Source of the DNA: Acidobacteriaceae bacterium
Lineage (GTDB): Bacteria > Acidobacteriota > Terriglobia > Terriglobales > Acidobacteriaceae
Assembly (NCBI GenBank): GCA_035944135.1
Contig: DASZBM010000001.1
Location: 124,001 to 188,000 of the forward strand
Direction: 5' to 3'
Length of the DNA: 64,000 nucleotides
Within the stretch, counting starts at the first letter, position 1; every line of letters starts with the position of its first letter. A model generated the notes under the pieces. That model saw only the letters and a list, made by a program, of their open reading frames with translations, did not search any database and was not told where the DNA came from. Made by a program: the position numbers and the translations under genes. Below, one piece after another: positions 1-7,903 of the stretch.

Positions 1-1
1 T

Positions 2-1417
2 CCCGGCACGCCGCAGCAGCCCACGCACACCAACGCCCTTCCCAACCCGCTCCCGCACGACAAGTCCGTCGAGCAGACCGTCGCCGTCAACGGCCACACT
101 CTCCACTACACCGCCACCGTCGGCACCATCGCCCTCGAAGGCAAGGACGGCAAGCCTACCGCCGAAGTCGTCTACACCGCCTACACGCTCGATAATGCAC
201 ACGACCGCCCCGTGATGTTCGCCTTCAACGGCGGTCCTGGCGCCGCCTCCGGCTTCCTCAACCTCGGCGCTGTCGGCCCTAAGCACGTCTCCTTCGGCAA
301 CGCCGGCGAGTCCCCCTCAGACCCCGCCATCCTCACCGACAACCCCGGCACCTGGCTCGACTTCACCGACCTCGTTTTCATCGACCCCGTGGGCACCGGC
401 TTCTCCAAGTCTCTCGTCGACGACAACGAAGCCAAAAAGCTCTTCTACGCCCCCACCCCCGACATCGAGTACCTCTCATTCGTCATCTACAAGTGGCTCG
501 TCAAAAACCAGCGCATGCTCTCCAAGAAGTACGTCATGGGTGAGAGCTACGGTGGCTACCGCGGCCCGCGCATCACGCACTACCTCCAGACCCAGCTCGG
601 CGTCGGCGTCAACGGCCTCTTCCTCGTCAGCCCCTATCTCAACCCCGACTTCGGCGACCGCAATCTCTCGCCCATTCCCTGGATGATCACCCTCCCCTCC
701 ATCACCGCCGCGCATCTCGAAAACGAGCACAAGCTCACCCCTGACGCCATGCACGATGTCATCGCCTACACCGAAGGTCCCTACGCCTCTGCGCTCATCT
801 CCGGCCCCGAAAACTCCTCCGCCACCAACGACATGATCGCCCACGTCACCGAGATGACCGGCCTTGACCCGCAGTTCGTCAAGTACTCCGGCGGCCGCCT
901 CTCCACCCAGGCCTACCTCCGCGAAGTCCACCGCGAAAAAGGCGAGATCGGCTCCGTCTACGACTCCAACGTCACTGACCCCGACCCCTTCCCCTACTCG
1001 CCCGAGCAGGAAGGCTCCGACCCTATCTTGGAGTCCGGCATGGCCCAGATCACCCAGGCCATGGTCGACTTCGACACCCGCGTCGTCGGCTGGAAGGTCG
1101 AAGACCGCTACAACCTGCTCTCCTTCGACGTCAACCGGCTCTGGGACCGCCAGGGCCCTGACCTCCGCCGCGGCGCCGTCGCCGATCTCCGCGAAGCTCT
1201 CGCCGCCGACCCCAAACTCCACGTCGTCATCATGCACGGCTGGAACGACCTGAGCTGCCCCTTCATGGGCTCCATCCTCACCCAGAACCAGCTCCCCGCC
1301 ACCATCGCGCCACAACTCACCGTGCACGAATTCCCCGGCGGCCACATGTTCTACACCCGCCCCTCCAACTCCGCCGAACTCCACACCCTCGGCGAACAAA
1401 CCGTCGCCTCACACTAA
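2..1417 (+). CDS. Serine carboxypeptidase (peptidase S10), 5' truncated by window edge
   Basis: Family S10 serine peptidase, probably exported, removing residues from peptide C termini. The frame is open from base 2, so the N terminus lies outside the window; the first in-window ATG (212) is internal, because the upstream frame encodes ordinary S10 sequence. Visible motifs are the oxyanion-region NGGPGA, the nucleophile motif GESYGG (about 540), the aspartate motif HGWNDLSCPF (about 1234) and the histidine motif GGHMFYT (about 1336). All three catalytic residues are therefore present. Codons end overwhelmingly in C. A strong hairpin terminator follows at 1498. The last roughly 110 bases plus the downstream spacer are repeated after the aldehyde dehydrogenase gene at 4139-4347. 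Exact substrate cannot be read from sequence. Confidence 0.93.
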   Translation, partial: PGTPQQPTHTNALPNPLPHDKSVEQTVAVNGHTLHYTATVGTIALEGKDGKPTAEVVYTAYTLDNAHDRPVMFAFNGGPGAASGFLNLGAVGPKHVSFGNAGESPSDPAILTDNPGTWLDFTDLVFIDPVGTGFSKSLVDDNEAKKLFYAPTPDIEYLSFVIYKWLVKNQRMLSKKYVMGESYGGYRGPRITHYLQTQLGVGVNGLFLVSPYLNPDFGDRNLSPIPWMITLPSITAAHLENEHKLTPDAMHDVIAYTEGPYASALISGPENSSATNDMIAHVTEMTGLDPQFVKYSGGRLSTQAYLREVHREKGEIGSVYDSNVTDPDPFPYSPEQEGSDPILESGMAQITQAMVDFDTRVVGWKVEDRYNLLSFDVNRLWDRQGPDLRRGAVADLREALAADPKLHVVIMHGWNDLSCPFMGSILTQNQLPATIAPQLTVHEFPGGHMFYTRPSNSAELHTLGEQTVASH

Positions 1418-1436
1418 CTCGCTTTCGTTTTCTTTC

Positions 1437-1463
1437 TGTCAATCCCGAAGGGAATCTGCTCTT
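1437..1463 (+). repeat. Dispersed palindromic element, copy 1
   Basis: A short palindromic unit with core TCCCGAAGGGA, preceded by TGTCA and followed by ATCTGCTCTT. Near copies lie at 4278-4304 (same strand) and 30585-30610 (opposite strand), all just downstream of stop codons. It resembles a REP-type intergenic element. Confidence 0.6.
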
Positions 1464-1497
1464 CTAACTCACAGCTCGAAGCTGAACGACAAACCCC

Positions 1498-1527
1498 AAG
1501 GGCGGCTCGCAAGAGCCGCCCTTCTTT
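1498..1527 (+). terminator. Intrinsic terminator of the S10 peptidase gene
   Basis: An 11-bp perfect stem (1498-1508 with 1513-1523) closes a GCAA tetraloop and is followed by a T-rich stretch TTCTTTC. It lies about 80 bases after the S10 stop codon. Confidence 0.75.
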
Positions 1528-1702
1528 CGTTCGTCACACACAGAAACAATTTCGGAACCACCAACGCCCTTCAGCCGTAATGAGAGAGACCTGCTGAGCA
1601 ACAGGGCCCACTCGAAAATCAACCCCCATACACCACACAACCTGTCTTCACAGGCTGCAGCCCAACGTCGCACAAAATTCGCCGCACAAAGGATTCCCCT
1701 CC

Positions 1703-2650
1703 ATGAAGCGAATCATTAGTGTGCTCCTCGGCCTCATCTCCTTCGTGGCTCTTCTCACCGCGCAGAACAACAACCCCGGCCTCGACTCCCTTTCACAGCT
1801 CAGCCGTCACGGCCAGCTCCCGCAGCTCATCCAGGCTGCGAACTCGCTCCTCGCCGGCGGCAACCTGTCATCCTCCGACAAAGGGATCGCCCTCACCTAC
1901 CTCGCCTACGGCTATCAGCAATCCGGAGACCTGCACCACGCCGTCGCCTCCTACGAGCAGGCACTCGCCGTCATCAATCGTGACGGACTCCACACCGCCG
2001 AATACGCTACTGCGCTCGCCGCACTCGCCACTCTCTACGCTGAGAGCGGCGCAATCGACACCGCCAAACACGTTCTCCTTCGATCGATTCATATCTTTGA
2101 GCAGCAAGGCGACCACGCCGCCATCGCCGGCCTCTGGAACGATCTCGCCACCATCGCCGCCGACGAACATTCCAGCCGCGACGCGCACAAATATCTCGCC
2201 CACGCCCTCGCCGAGTCCCAGCTCGCCGGCAACATCACACAGGACCAACTCGCCGCAATCACATCTACGCAAGCGCGCATCGCCCAGCTGGACGGCGATC
2301 CCACCTCCGCCATATCCGACTATCAGCGCTCACTCGCTCTCTGGAAACAATCTCACGGCGATCAGCAGCCCCAAACCGGCTGGCTTTACGTTCTCCTCGG
2401 CGAAGCCTGGCTGCAGTCCGGCAACATCGCCGCTGCGCACGACGCCACCCTCCACGGCCTGCAGATACTACAAGCTACTTCCGGCGACCGTACTCCTCGA
2501 TTCTTCGCCGCCCAACTCGCCTACTCCAAGATCCTCGATGCCTCCGGCTCGCACGCCGAAGCCTCCACGCTCCGCACCTCCGCCAACTCCGGACTCACCG
2601 ACCTTACCCGCGCCAGCCAAAATCAAATCAGCATCTCAGCCTTGCGCTAA
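1703..2650 (+). CDS. Exported tetratricopeptide-repeat protein (paralog 1)
   Basis: 315-residue protein with a signal peptide (KR, then a hydrophobic stretch ending near ALLTAQ at residue 21) followed by helical TPR-like repeats: LAYGYQQSGDLHHAVASYEQAL near residue 70 and WLYVLLGEAWLQSGNIAAA near 230 are typical TPR A/B helices. It probably acts as an exported scaffold; no catalytic motif is visible. The start is supported by an AAAGGA stretch about 10 bases upstream of ATG 1703. It is clearly paralogous to the gene at 8810-9763: colinear over the whole length, with the same blocks GQLPQLIQAA, IDTAKH and KILDASG/KVLDASG, and nearly the same C terminus ISALR/VSALR. Function unknown. Confidence 0.85.
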   Translation: MKRIISVLLGLISFVALLTAQNNNPGLDSLSQLSRHGQLPQLIQAANSLLAGGNLSSSDKGIALTYLAYGYQQSGDLHHAVASYEQALAVINRDGLHTAEYATALAALATLYAESGAIDTAKHVLLRSIHIFEQQGDHAAIAGLWNDLATIAADEHSSRDAHKYLAHALAESQLAGNITQDQLAAITSTQARIAQLDGDPTSAISDYQRSLALWKQSHGDQQPQTGWLYVLLGEAWLQSGNIAAAHDATLHGLQILQATSGDRTPRFFAAQLAYSKILDASGSHAEASTLRTSANSGLTDLTRASQNQISISALR

Positions 2651-2689
2651 GTCGTCAGCCCGAGCACCGTCCGCGCTACGATATCCGCT

Positions 2690-4135
2690 GTGTCACACCT
2701 CCAAGAGATCTTCGATCGCCAGCACACCAGCTTCCGCCGATGCGCGCCGCTCCCACTCCGCAAGCGCCTCGAAGCTCTCGACCTCCTCCTGCAGAGCGTC
2801 ATCAACTACCAGGACATCCTCATCGAAGCCCTGCAGCAGGACTTCGGCCAGCGCTCCGCCCGCGAAACTCGAATCCTCGAAATCTTCCCCCTCCTCGACG
2901 AGATCCGCCACATCAAGCGCCACCTCCGTCGATGGATGCGCCCGCGCCGCGCCCCCGCAAACTGGCAGTTCCTTCCCAGTCGCACACAGACGATCTATCA
3001 GCCGCTCGGCGTCGTCGGCATCATCGGCGCCTGGAACTACCCACTCTTACTCACACTCTCCCCGCTCGCCAACGCCATCGCCGCCGGCAATCACGTCCTC
3101 ATCAAACCCTCCGAGCACGCACCCGCCACCGCCGAAATCATCCGCCAGCTCGTCAGCGAAGCATTCCCCGAGGACTACATCGCCGTCATCATCGGCGACA
3201 GCGAACTCGCCGCCGCCTTCTCCGCCTTACCCTTCGACCACATCCTCTTCACCGGCTCGCAAAACGTCGGCAAGCTCGTCATGAAGGCTGCCGCCGAAAA
3301 CCTCACCCCCGTCACGCTTGAGCTCGGAGGCAAGTCCCCTGCCCTCGTCCACGAATCCTTCCCTCTCGCCACCGCGGCCGACCGCATCTGCTCCGCAAAA
3401 TTCTGGAACGCCGGACAAACCTGCATCGCTCCCGACTACGCGCTCGTCCCCGCCACCAAAGCCGACGCCTTCGCTCGCGAATGCCAGGCCGCCCTCGCGA
3501 AACGCTATCCTCAGCCGCACTCCAACGCCGACTACACCCACCTCATCAGCCACTGCGCCCACGCACGCATGCAGGCCCTCGTCGACGACGCACAACAGCA
3601 CGGCGCGCAAATCATTCAGCCCGATTCACCACCCGCCTCCGCCGCCACAACTCGCTTCTTCCCTCCCACGCTCATCCTCGGCGCAGACAGCTCCATGCGC
3701 GTCATGCACGAAGAAATCTTCGGCCCCATCCTGCCAATCGTCACCTACGCCACACTCGACGACGCTCTCAGCTTCATCAACGCCCGCCCCCGCCCGCTCG
3801 CTCTCTATTACTTCGACCGCAACAAATCCCGCATCCGCCACACCCTCGACCACACCATCTCCGGCGGCGTCACCATCAACGACTGCATCTTCCACTTCGT
3901 TCAGCACGACCTGCCTTTCGGCGGCGTCGGTCCCAGCGGCATCGGCGCCTACCACGGCTTCGAAGGCTTCAAAACATTCTCGAAGCACAAGGGCGTTCTG
4001 CTCCAAAGCTCCCTGGTCGCAAAGTTTCTCGCCCGCACCCTCAAACCACCCTACACACGCCTCTCCGACCGAACCATCCGCTTCCTCCTCGGCAAAACCA
4101 CCCGCCGCCCCATCCACAAAATGACCCTCCCCTGA
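2690..4135 (+). CDS. NAD(P)-dependent aldehyde dehydrogenase, class-3-like
   Basis: 481-residue aldehyde dehydrogenase oxidising an aldehyde to its carboxylate with NAD(P). Visible catalytic set: Asn116 in GAWNYP, Lys139 in VLIKPSE, the general base Glu211 in TLELGGKSP, and the nucleophile Cys245 in NAGQTCIAPDY. The C-terminal block LPFGGVGPSGIGAYHG is typical of the short class-3/coniferyl-aldehyde branch, and the length of about 480 fits. The start is GTG 2690, 39 bases after the TPR stop. The C-terminal tail (KTTRRPIHKM) is basic. The stop codon overlaps the ATG of an S10-derived 40-codon remnant (TGATG). Substrate cannot be inferred. Confidence 0.93.
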   Translation: MSHLQEIFDRQHTSFRRCAPLPLRKRLEALDLLLQSVINYQDILIEALQQDFGQRSARETRILEIFPLLDEIRHIKRHLRRWMRPRRAPANWQFLPSRTQTIYQPLGVVGIIGAWNYPLLLTLSPLANAIAAGNHVLIKPSEHAPATAEIIRQLVSEAFPEDYIAVIIGDSELAAAFSALPFDHILFTGSQNVGKLVMKAAAENLTPVTLELGGKSPALVHESFPLATAADRICSAKFWNAGQTCIAPDYALVPATKADAFARECQAALAKRYPQPHSNADYTHLISHCAHARMQALVDDAQQHGAQIIQPDSPPASAATTRFFPPTLILGADSSMRVMHEEIFGPILPIVTYATLDDALSFINARPRPLALYYFDRNKSRIRHTLDHTISGGVTINDCIFHFVQHDLPFGGVGPSGIGAYHGFEGFKTFSKHKGVLLQSSLVAKFLARTLKPPYTRLSDRTIRFLLGKTTRRPIHKMTLP

Positions 4136-4257
4136 TGGCCACCATCGTTCCCAAATTCACTGTGCACGAACTCCGCGGCGGCCACATCTTCCACACCCAT
4201 CCACAACAGCGCCGAACTCCCACCACCCTCGGCGAACAAGCCGTCGCCGCCCATTAA
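4135..4257 (+). pseudogene. Remnant: duplicated C-terminal end of the S10 peptidase
   Basis: A 40-codon open frame beginning at an ATG that overlaps the aldehyde dehydrogenase stop. It encodes the last part of an S10 peptidase: FTVHELRGGHIFHT matches LTVHEFPGGHMFYT of the upstream gene, and TTLGEQAVAAH matches HTLGEQTVASH. Similarity continues past the stop into the non-coding spacer (CTCGCTTT, the palindromic element, CAAACCCCAAGG) until about 4347, so this is copied DNA rather than convergent protein sequence. Only the catalytic-histidine motif is present, so no activity is expected. It may still be translated by coupling. Confidence 0.8.
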
Positions 4258-4277
4258 CTCGCTTTTGCCTTTCTTTC

Positions 4278-4304
4278 TGTCATTCCCGCAGGGAATCTGC
4301 TTTT
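4278..4304 (+). repeat. Dispersed palindromic element, copy 2
   Basis: Core TTCCCGCAGGGAA flanked by TGTCA and TCTGCTTTT, as in the copies at 1437 and 30585. This copy arrived with the S10 3'-end duplication. Confidence 0.6.
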
Positions 4305-4410
4305 AGAGCTCTGCCAAATCAAGGTTGAACGCAAACCCCAAGGGGGGTCGACCGTCATAACCCTGTTTTGAACAGCCCCTATGAGCTTTTTGCCACGCTA
4401 GAATCCTCGA

Positions 4411-5961
4411 ATGCGTAAAAGGAGCTTTGACGTTTTTGTTTCACACGCATCTGAAGACAAGGCCGCATTCGTGGAACCACTGGCTACGGAGCTCCGAAAA
4501 TGGGGGCTGAACGTTTGGTTCGACAGATTCGAACTACGCGTGGGAGACAGCTTAAGGGAGTCGATAGAACGAGGCCTCGCAACATCCCGATACGGAATTG
4601 TTGTGTATAGTCCCGCCTTCCTAAAGAAGAAATGGCCGCGCAAAGAATTGAACGGTCTTTTTTCGAGGGAGATTTCTGGGAATAGGAAACGCATTCTGCC
4701 GATCCTGCACAACCTTTCGATCGCAGAACTTCGTAAGAGCTACCCTATCCAGGCGGACAGATATAGTTTGTCTAGCAAAGTCCCCTTGGACGAGCTCTGC
4801 AGGGAGCTGATCCGGGTCATTAAACCGGAACTTCTCGAACTCCAGGAGCTGGAGCGACGGAGCTTCGATTCCGCTGAGGTCTTCCTAAAAACTGCGGGCA
4901 CTAAGTACCCGAATTACGAATTCTCGGTCTATGTTGCAAACTCTTCCGGCAAGCGAATTGAAATCCGGTCTAAGGTCCCTGTGACGTCAGAAGACGCACC
5001 TACAATCAACTTGAGATTTCTAGGAGAGGGCGTGCGTAAGGCCATGGAGCTTCTGCGCACAGGCAAAGCCCAGAGTTGGAGCAGCAGTGAGTTCACGCAT
5101 TTGAGCTCGGATATTCCGTTTTTTCCGGGTCCGCAGGAAGGAATGCTTCTGAGTGCTGGCCCCCCAGTAGACCCAGATCCCCGAGCGGTGAGAATTGAAA
5201 TCGAGGATGCCCCCGAAACTCGCTTCGAGCTTATGACAATGAGCGTCGTACGGAGGGGCAGCGAAGAAGGGGAGCTTCGAATCGCAGACGACAGCCAGCC
5301 GCTGTCAATATCCCTTGTGAACCAATTTGCCGAGAACGCGGAAATAAACATATCCCTCTCGTGGCGAATCTCGGGTTTTCAAGCAGGCAAATGCCAGCGG
5401 ATGCTCAGCTTTGTGGACGCCGCACTCGCCGGCGGGAGGATTAAAGTCACCGATTTGAAAGGCGAGCGACCAACGATTACGTTGCCGCCGATTGAAGGAC
5501 CAGCGAAATCAGGGTCTCTCGACCCCAACACACGAAAATTGATCGCCTTGTGTGCAGAAATCGAAGAGCGGCTCAAATGCACCATCATCATGCGCAAGAA
5601 TCTCACTGAAGACGACATCGAGAATCTCGAGATTCTCGATTCCCTTTTGAACGGAACAGAAAGTGACCGCGACGCGAGCGGGACGATGTCCCTAACAAAG
5701 GGGCAGTATCAACAGATTGACGACCATATTTGCCAATCCACGGCTTTAGCCCTGCGCATGTTCCTTCCCGTAGCAAATTTCTCCGGCTATTTCGAGGTAA
5801 TGGGCACCCGAATTAAAGCGCCAGAATGGGGCTACAGCGCGCCCTGCGATGTGGCCGTTTCAGAAAACGAAAGGCGGGCTTTCTGCGAAGCAAAACCCGG
5901 GTATGCGACGAAGATGAGGGTGAAGAGCGTAGGATCCGGCCGGTTTGCGTGGAAGGCTTAG
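4411..5961 (+). CDS. TIR-domain protein with uncharacterised C-terminal region
   Basis: 516 residues. The N-terminal TIR domain (about 4-135) shows FDVFVSHASEDK (strand A/box 1), LNVWFDRFELRVGDSL, and SPAFLKKKWPRKELNGL. The Glu in the W-P-x-x-E-L motif is the expected NAD-hydrolase catalytic residue of bacterial TIR enzymes. The remaining 380 residues look like mixed alpha/beta modules I cannot assign; they may be a sensor or self-regulatory part. Bacterial TIR proteins of this shape often act as NAD-depleting defence effectors, but no Thoeris ThsA, CBASS cyclase or other partner lies beside it. Base composition and codon use are visibly less GC-biased than its neighbours, suggesting transfer. 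The reported function is inferred from the TIR domain only. Confidence 0.88.
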   Translation: MRKRSFDVFVSHASEDKAAFVEPLATELRKWGLNVWFDRFELRVGDSLRESIERGLATSRYGIVVYSPAFLKKKWPRKELNGLFSREISGNRKRILPILHNLSIAELRKSYPIQADRYSLSSKVPLDELCRELIRVIKPELLELQELERRSFDSAEVFLKTAGTKYPNYEFSVYVANSSGKRIEIRSKVPVTSEDAPTINLRFLGEGVRKAMELLRTGKAQSWSSSEFTHLSSDIPFFPGPQEGMLLSAGPPVDPDPRAVRIEIEDAPETRFELMTMSVVRRGSEEGELRIADDSQPLSISLVNQFAENAEINISLSWRISGFQAGKCQRMLSFVDAALAGGRIKVTDLKGERPTITLPPIEGPAKSGSLDPNTRKLIALCAEIEERLKCTIIMRKNLTEDDIENLEILDSLLNGTESDRDASGTMSLTKGQYQQIDDHICQSTALALRMFLPVANFSGYFEVMGTRIKAPEWGYSAPCDVAVSENERRAFCEAKPGYATKMRVKSVGSGRFAWKA

Positions 5962-5965
5962 CATT

Positions 5966-6096
5966 CTCCGGTTGGCCCACCGATAAGGATTTCGCGGGGA
6001 CCACAAAACCCTTGGGTGGGCTTCGACAACCGGCGGGTGGCCCACATCTGACCTACTCTCCAGTCGGGTGCCCGCGTCTCGCTTCTGAGACGTGGG
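5966..6096. repeat. Palindrome-rich intergenic element
   Basis: The spacer after the TIR gene holds repeated GTGGCCCAC-like words (5974, 6014-6021, 6036-6045) and a near-perfect hairpin, CCCGCGTCTC (6071-6080) with GAGACGTGGG (6087-6096) around a GCTTCT loop. No T tract follows, so a dispersed repeat element is more likely than a terminator. Confidence 0.45.
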
Positions 6097-6201
6097 TTTG
6101 CAAGACGCGTCCGTGAGCACCTCACTCGCGCGATGCCGCATTCATGCGTTTCCACGATTCGTTCATTCGGCTACTTTTCAGCGACTGCTACGTAACGTGT
6201 T

Positions 6202-6606
6202 CTAGCCAATGCAATCTTCTGCAGCCGTGTAATCGATCTGCTTTCCCGATTCAGCTTCCCGGGCCGCCAACGCGACGAACTTCTCGATCGCTTCTGGAAC
6301 GAAACACAGCTGCCACGGAACGTATTGGGCATGCCAGGACTCGGTATCAGCACTCAATATTTCCCAGGCAGCCGAAATGTCGAGCCGGTCAATCTGCTCT
6401 TCCCCCAAACGTGACATCCCTGGCGAAGCCACGCAGGTAATGGTTACAGTCACACCCCAGTCGTCGGCTCTAATATCGCTTACGCGCACGAGAGTCGCGT
6501 CCGGCCGTTCCATAAAAATCGCGAGAGCACCCTCACACTTCGCAGCGATCGCAAGAAAGGAGTCCCTCTGCCACTGGTCCATCGATTCGAAGGAGTTCTC
6601 CGCCAC
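6202..6606 (-). CDS. Hypothetical acidic protein
   Basis: About 134 residues; no family recognised. The frame is open from GTG 6654, but the first 16 codons overlap a VOC-gene fragment read in another frame, so a downstream start is more likely. GTG 6606 is preceded by GGTGA and is chosen here; ATG 6582 is the alternative. The protein is acidic, rich in Ala, Glu, Asp and Trp (SAAWEIL, ESWHAQYVPWQLCF), without signal peptide or membrane segment. No competing plus-strand gene overlaps it. Coding status is moderately sure, function unknown. Confidence 0.55.
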   Translation of the reverse strand: MAENSFESMDQWQRDSFLAIAAKCEGALAIFMERPDATLVRVSDIRADDWGVTVTITCVASPGMSRLGEEQIDRLDISAAWEILSADTESWHAQYVPWQLCFVPEAIEKFVALAAREAESGKQIDYTAAEDCIG

Positions 6607-6629
6607 GAAATCACCATACGCCGGCTGGC

Positions 6630-6717
6630 TCACCCAAACAACGATCCAGACCACAGCTCGACGCCATTCCCATCCGGATCGCGCAGGTAGAGATCCTCAC
6701 TCATCCAGCGGCGCAAC
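6630..6717 (-). pseudogene. Fragment of a VOC/glyoxalase-family gene
   Basis: Read on the minus strand this stretch gives LRRWMSEDLYLRDPDGNGVEL followed quickly by a stop at 6630-6632. The core DLYLRDPDGNGVEL matches ALYLRDPDGNGVEL of the intact VOC gene at 7389-7871, with near-identical DNA over about 35 bases. The N-terminal three quarters of the gene are missing, so this is a duplicated remnant. Confidence 0.7.
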
Positions 6718-6793
6718 TCGGCTTGACAAACCCCGCCTCCGCAAACCCCTCACGGAGAGCTTCGCGCCACTCGCCGAACAAAGTGCCACACAA

Positions 6794-6858
6794 AGGTCCA
6801 CCCCTAACTCCAATCTTCTGAAGATTTTGCGCAAAAACAGGGGGGAGGGGGCCCCACC
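6794..6858 (+). repeat. Dispersed G-tract element, copy 1
   Basis: Contains CTAACTCCAATCTTCTGAAG, ATTTTGCGCAA and a GGGGGAGGGGG tract. An inverted near copy lies at 22304-22364 upstream of rne. Placement directly beside a stop codon (6861) suggests an intergenic repeat family. Confidence 0.6.
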
Positions 6859-6860
6859 GC

Positions 6861-7307
6861 TCAACCGTACTTGAACTCCGGTTTGCTCTGTCCGACCTCG
6901 ATAATGTAGCCGTCAGGATCGCGAATATAGCAGCGCCACTCGCCGTACTTGTCCATCGGCTCCGTGATGAACTCCGCTCCCCGGCTCTTCCATTCCCGAT
7001 AGCACGCCTGAATGTCCGCGACCCGGAAGTTCATAAAGCTGCTGATGTGGTTCGGGTCCGGGACGCTGAGCGTGACCGTCGGCTTGTCCGGCGTACCCCC
7101 ACCCCCCACGTTCATAATCATCCAGATATTCGCGAGCCGGAGGTACCCAGGCGCATTGCCGTCGCCCCTGCTCAAAATCTCAGCCCCAAACACCTTCGCG
7201 TAGTAATCAAGCGACCGCTGGATGTCCTTCACGGTGAGAAAGTGCGCGATGCTGATCCCGTCCTTCGGGGGCATCTCATAACTCTTCTGTTCAACAGTTA
7301 CGCTCAT
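6861..7307 (-). CDS. VOC-family protein (glyoxalase/bleomycin-resistance fold)
   Basis: 148 residues forming two beta-alpha-beta-beta-beta halves of the vicinal-oxygen-chelate fold: AHFLTVKDIQRSLDYYAKVFGAE in the first half and FMNFRVADIQACYREWKSRGAEF with CYIRDPDGYIIEVGQ in the second. The last block carries the usual metal-binding-type Glu. Such proteins are metal-dependent isomerases, dioxygenases or lyases; the substrate is not readable. ATG 7307 is preferred over ATG 7319 because GGAG lies 6 bases before it. It is followed on the same strand by the hypothetical gene 6202-6606 and preceded by a second VOC gene, probably one transcription unit. Confidence 0.88.
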   Translation of the reverse strand: MSVTVEQKSYEMPPKDGISIAHFLTVKDIQRSLDYYAKVFGAEILSRGDGNAPGYLRLANIWMIMNVGGGGTPDKPTVTLSVPDPNHISSFMNFRVADIQACYREWKSRGAEFITEPMDKYGEWRCYIRDPDGYIIEVGQSKPEFKYG

Positions 7308-7388
7308 TGACGACTCCATTCCAAAACAGAGCCCGTCTCGAGATTAAACACCCCAAAGCGCCGGTTGAGACATCTGCTGGATGAAATC

Positions 7389-7871
7389 TCACTTCGCCGC
7401 CGCCAACAGCCCCTTCAAATCCAGTGGCCTCGTCACCATCGCGAGTTCCCCATCCTTTGTCCGCGGCCACTCCTTCTGCGGCTTATCCCAGTAAAGCTCC
7501 ACGCCATTCCCATCCGGATCCCGCAGATACAGAGCCTCACTCACTCCGTGATCTGACGCGCCATCCAGTGGCACCCCCGCCTCCAGCAGCCGCCGCAGCG
7601 CATCTCCCAGCTCCGCTCGCGTCGGATACAGAATCGCCAGGTGATAAAGCCCCGTCGCCCCAGCCGCCGGAGCCTGCCCCCCATAGCTCTCCCAGGTATT
7701 CAGTCCAATGTGGTGGTGATATCCGCCCGCCGACAGAAACGCCGCGCTGTTCCCCATTCGCTGCGTTACCTCGAACCCCAGCACATCGCGATAAAACGCG
7801 ATCGCGCGTTCCAGGTCCGCAACCTTCAAATGCACATGCCCAATCCGGGCCTCAGGATGAATCGTCTTCAT
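7389..7871 (-). CDS. VOC-family protein, catechol-2,3-dioxygenase-like
   Basis: 160 residues with paired VOC modules. RIGHVHLKVADLERAIAFY plus the GYHHHIGLNTW block carries candidate metal-ligand histidines, and YHLAILYPTRAELGDALRRL with YLRDPDGNGVELYWDK supplies His and Glu of the second module. The pattern H-x-HHIG...H...E resembles type I extradiol dioxygenase-like proteins, so a ring-cleaving or glyoxalase-like role is possible. Fe(II) or another divalent metal is expected. Its C-terminal coding segment is duplicated as a fragment at 6630-6717. Confidence 0.88.
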   Translation of the reverse strand: MKTIHPEARIGHVHLKVADLERAIAFYRDVLGFEVTQRMGNSAAFLSAGGYHHHIGLNTWESYGGQAPAAGATGLYHLAILYPTRAELGDALRRLLEAGVPLDGASDHGVSEALYLRDPDGNGVELYWDKPQKEWPRTKDGELAMVTRPLDLKGLLAAAK

Positions 7872-7903
7872 ACCTGTTGGATTTCATCCGAGCCGCCAAG
7901 GAT

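Noticed and set aside
476-1399. Long minus-strand open frame opposite the S10 peptidase gene
   Set aside because: It is antisense to a gene with intact catalytic motifs, and its Gly/Val/Asp-rich translation is the usual by-product of C-ending codons.
4411-5961. TIR gene as part of a Thoeris or CBASS system
   Set aside because: No ThsA, cyclase, or other partner gene lies on either side, and the protein is far longer than ThsB.
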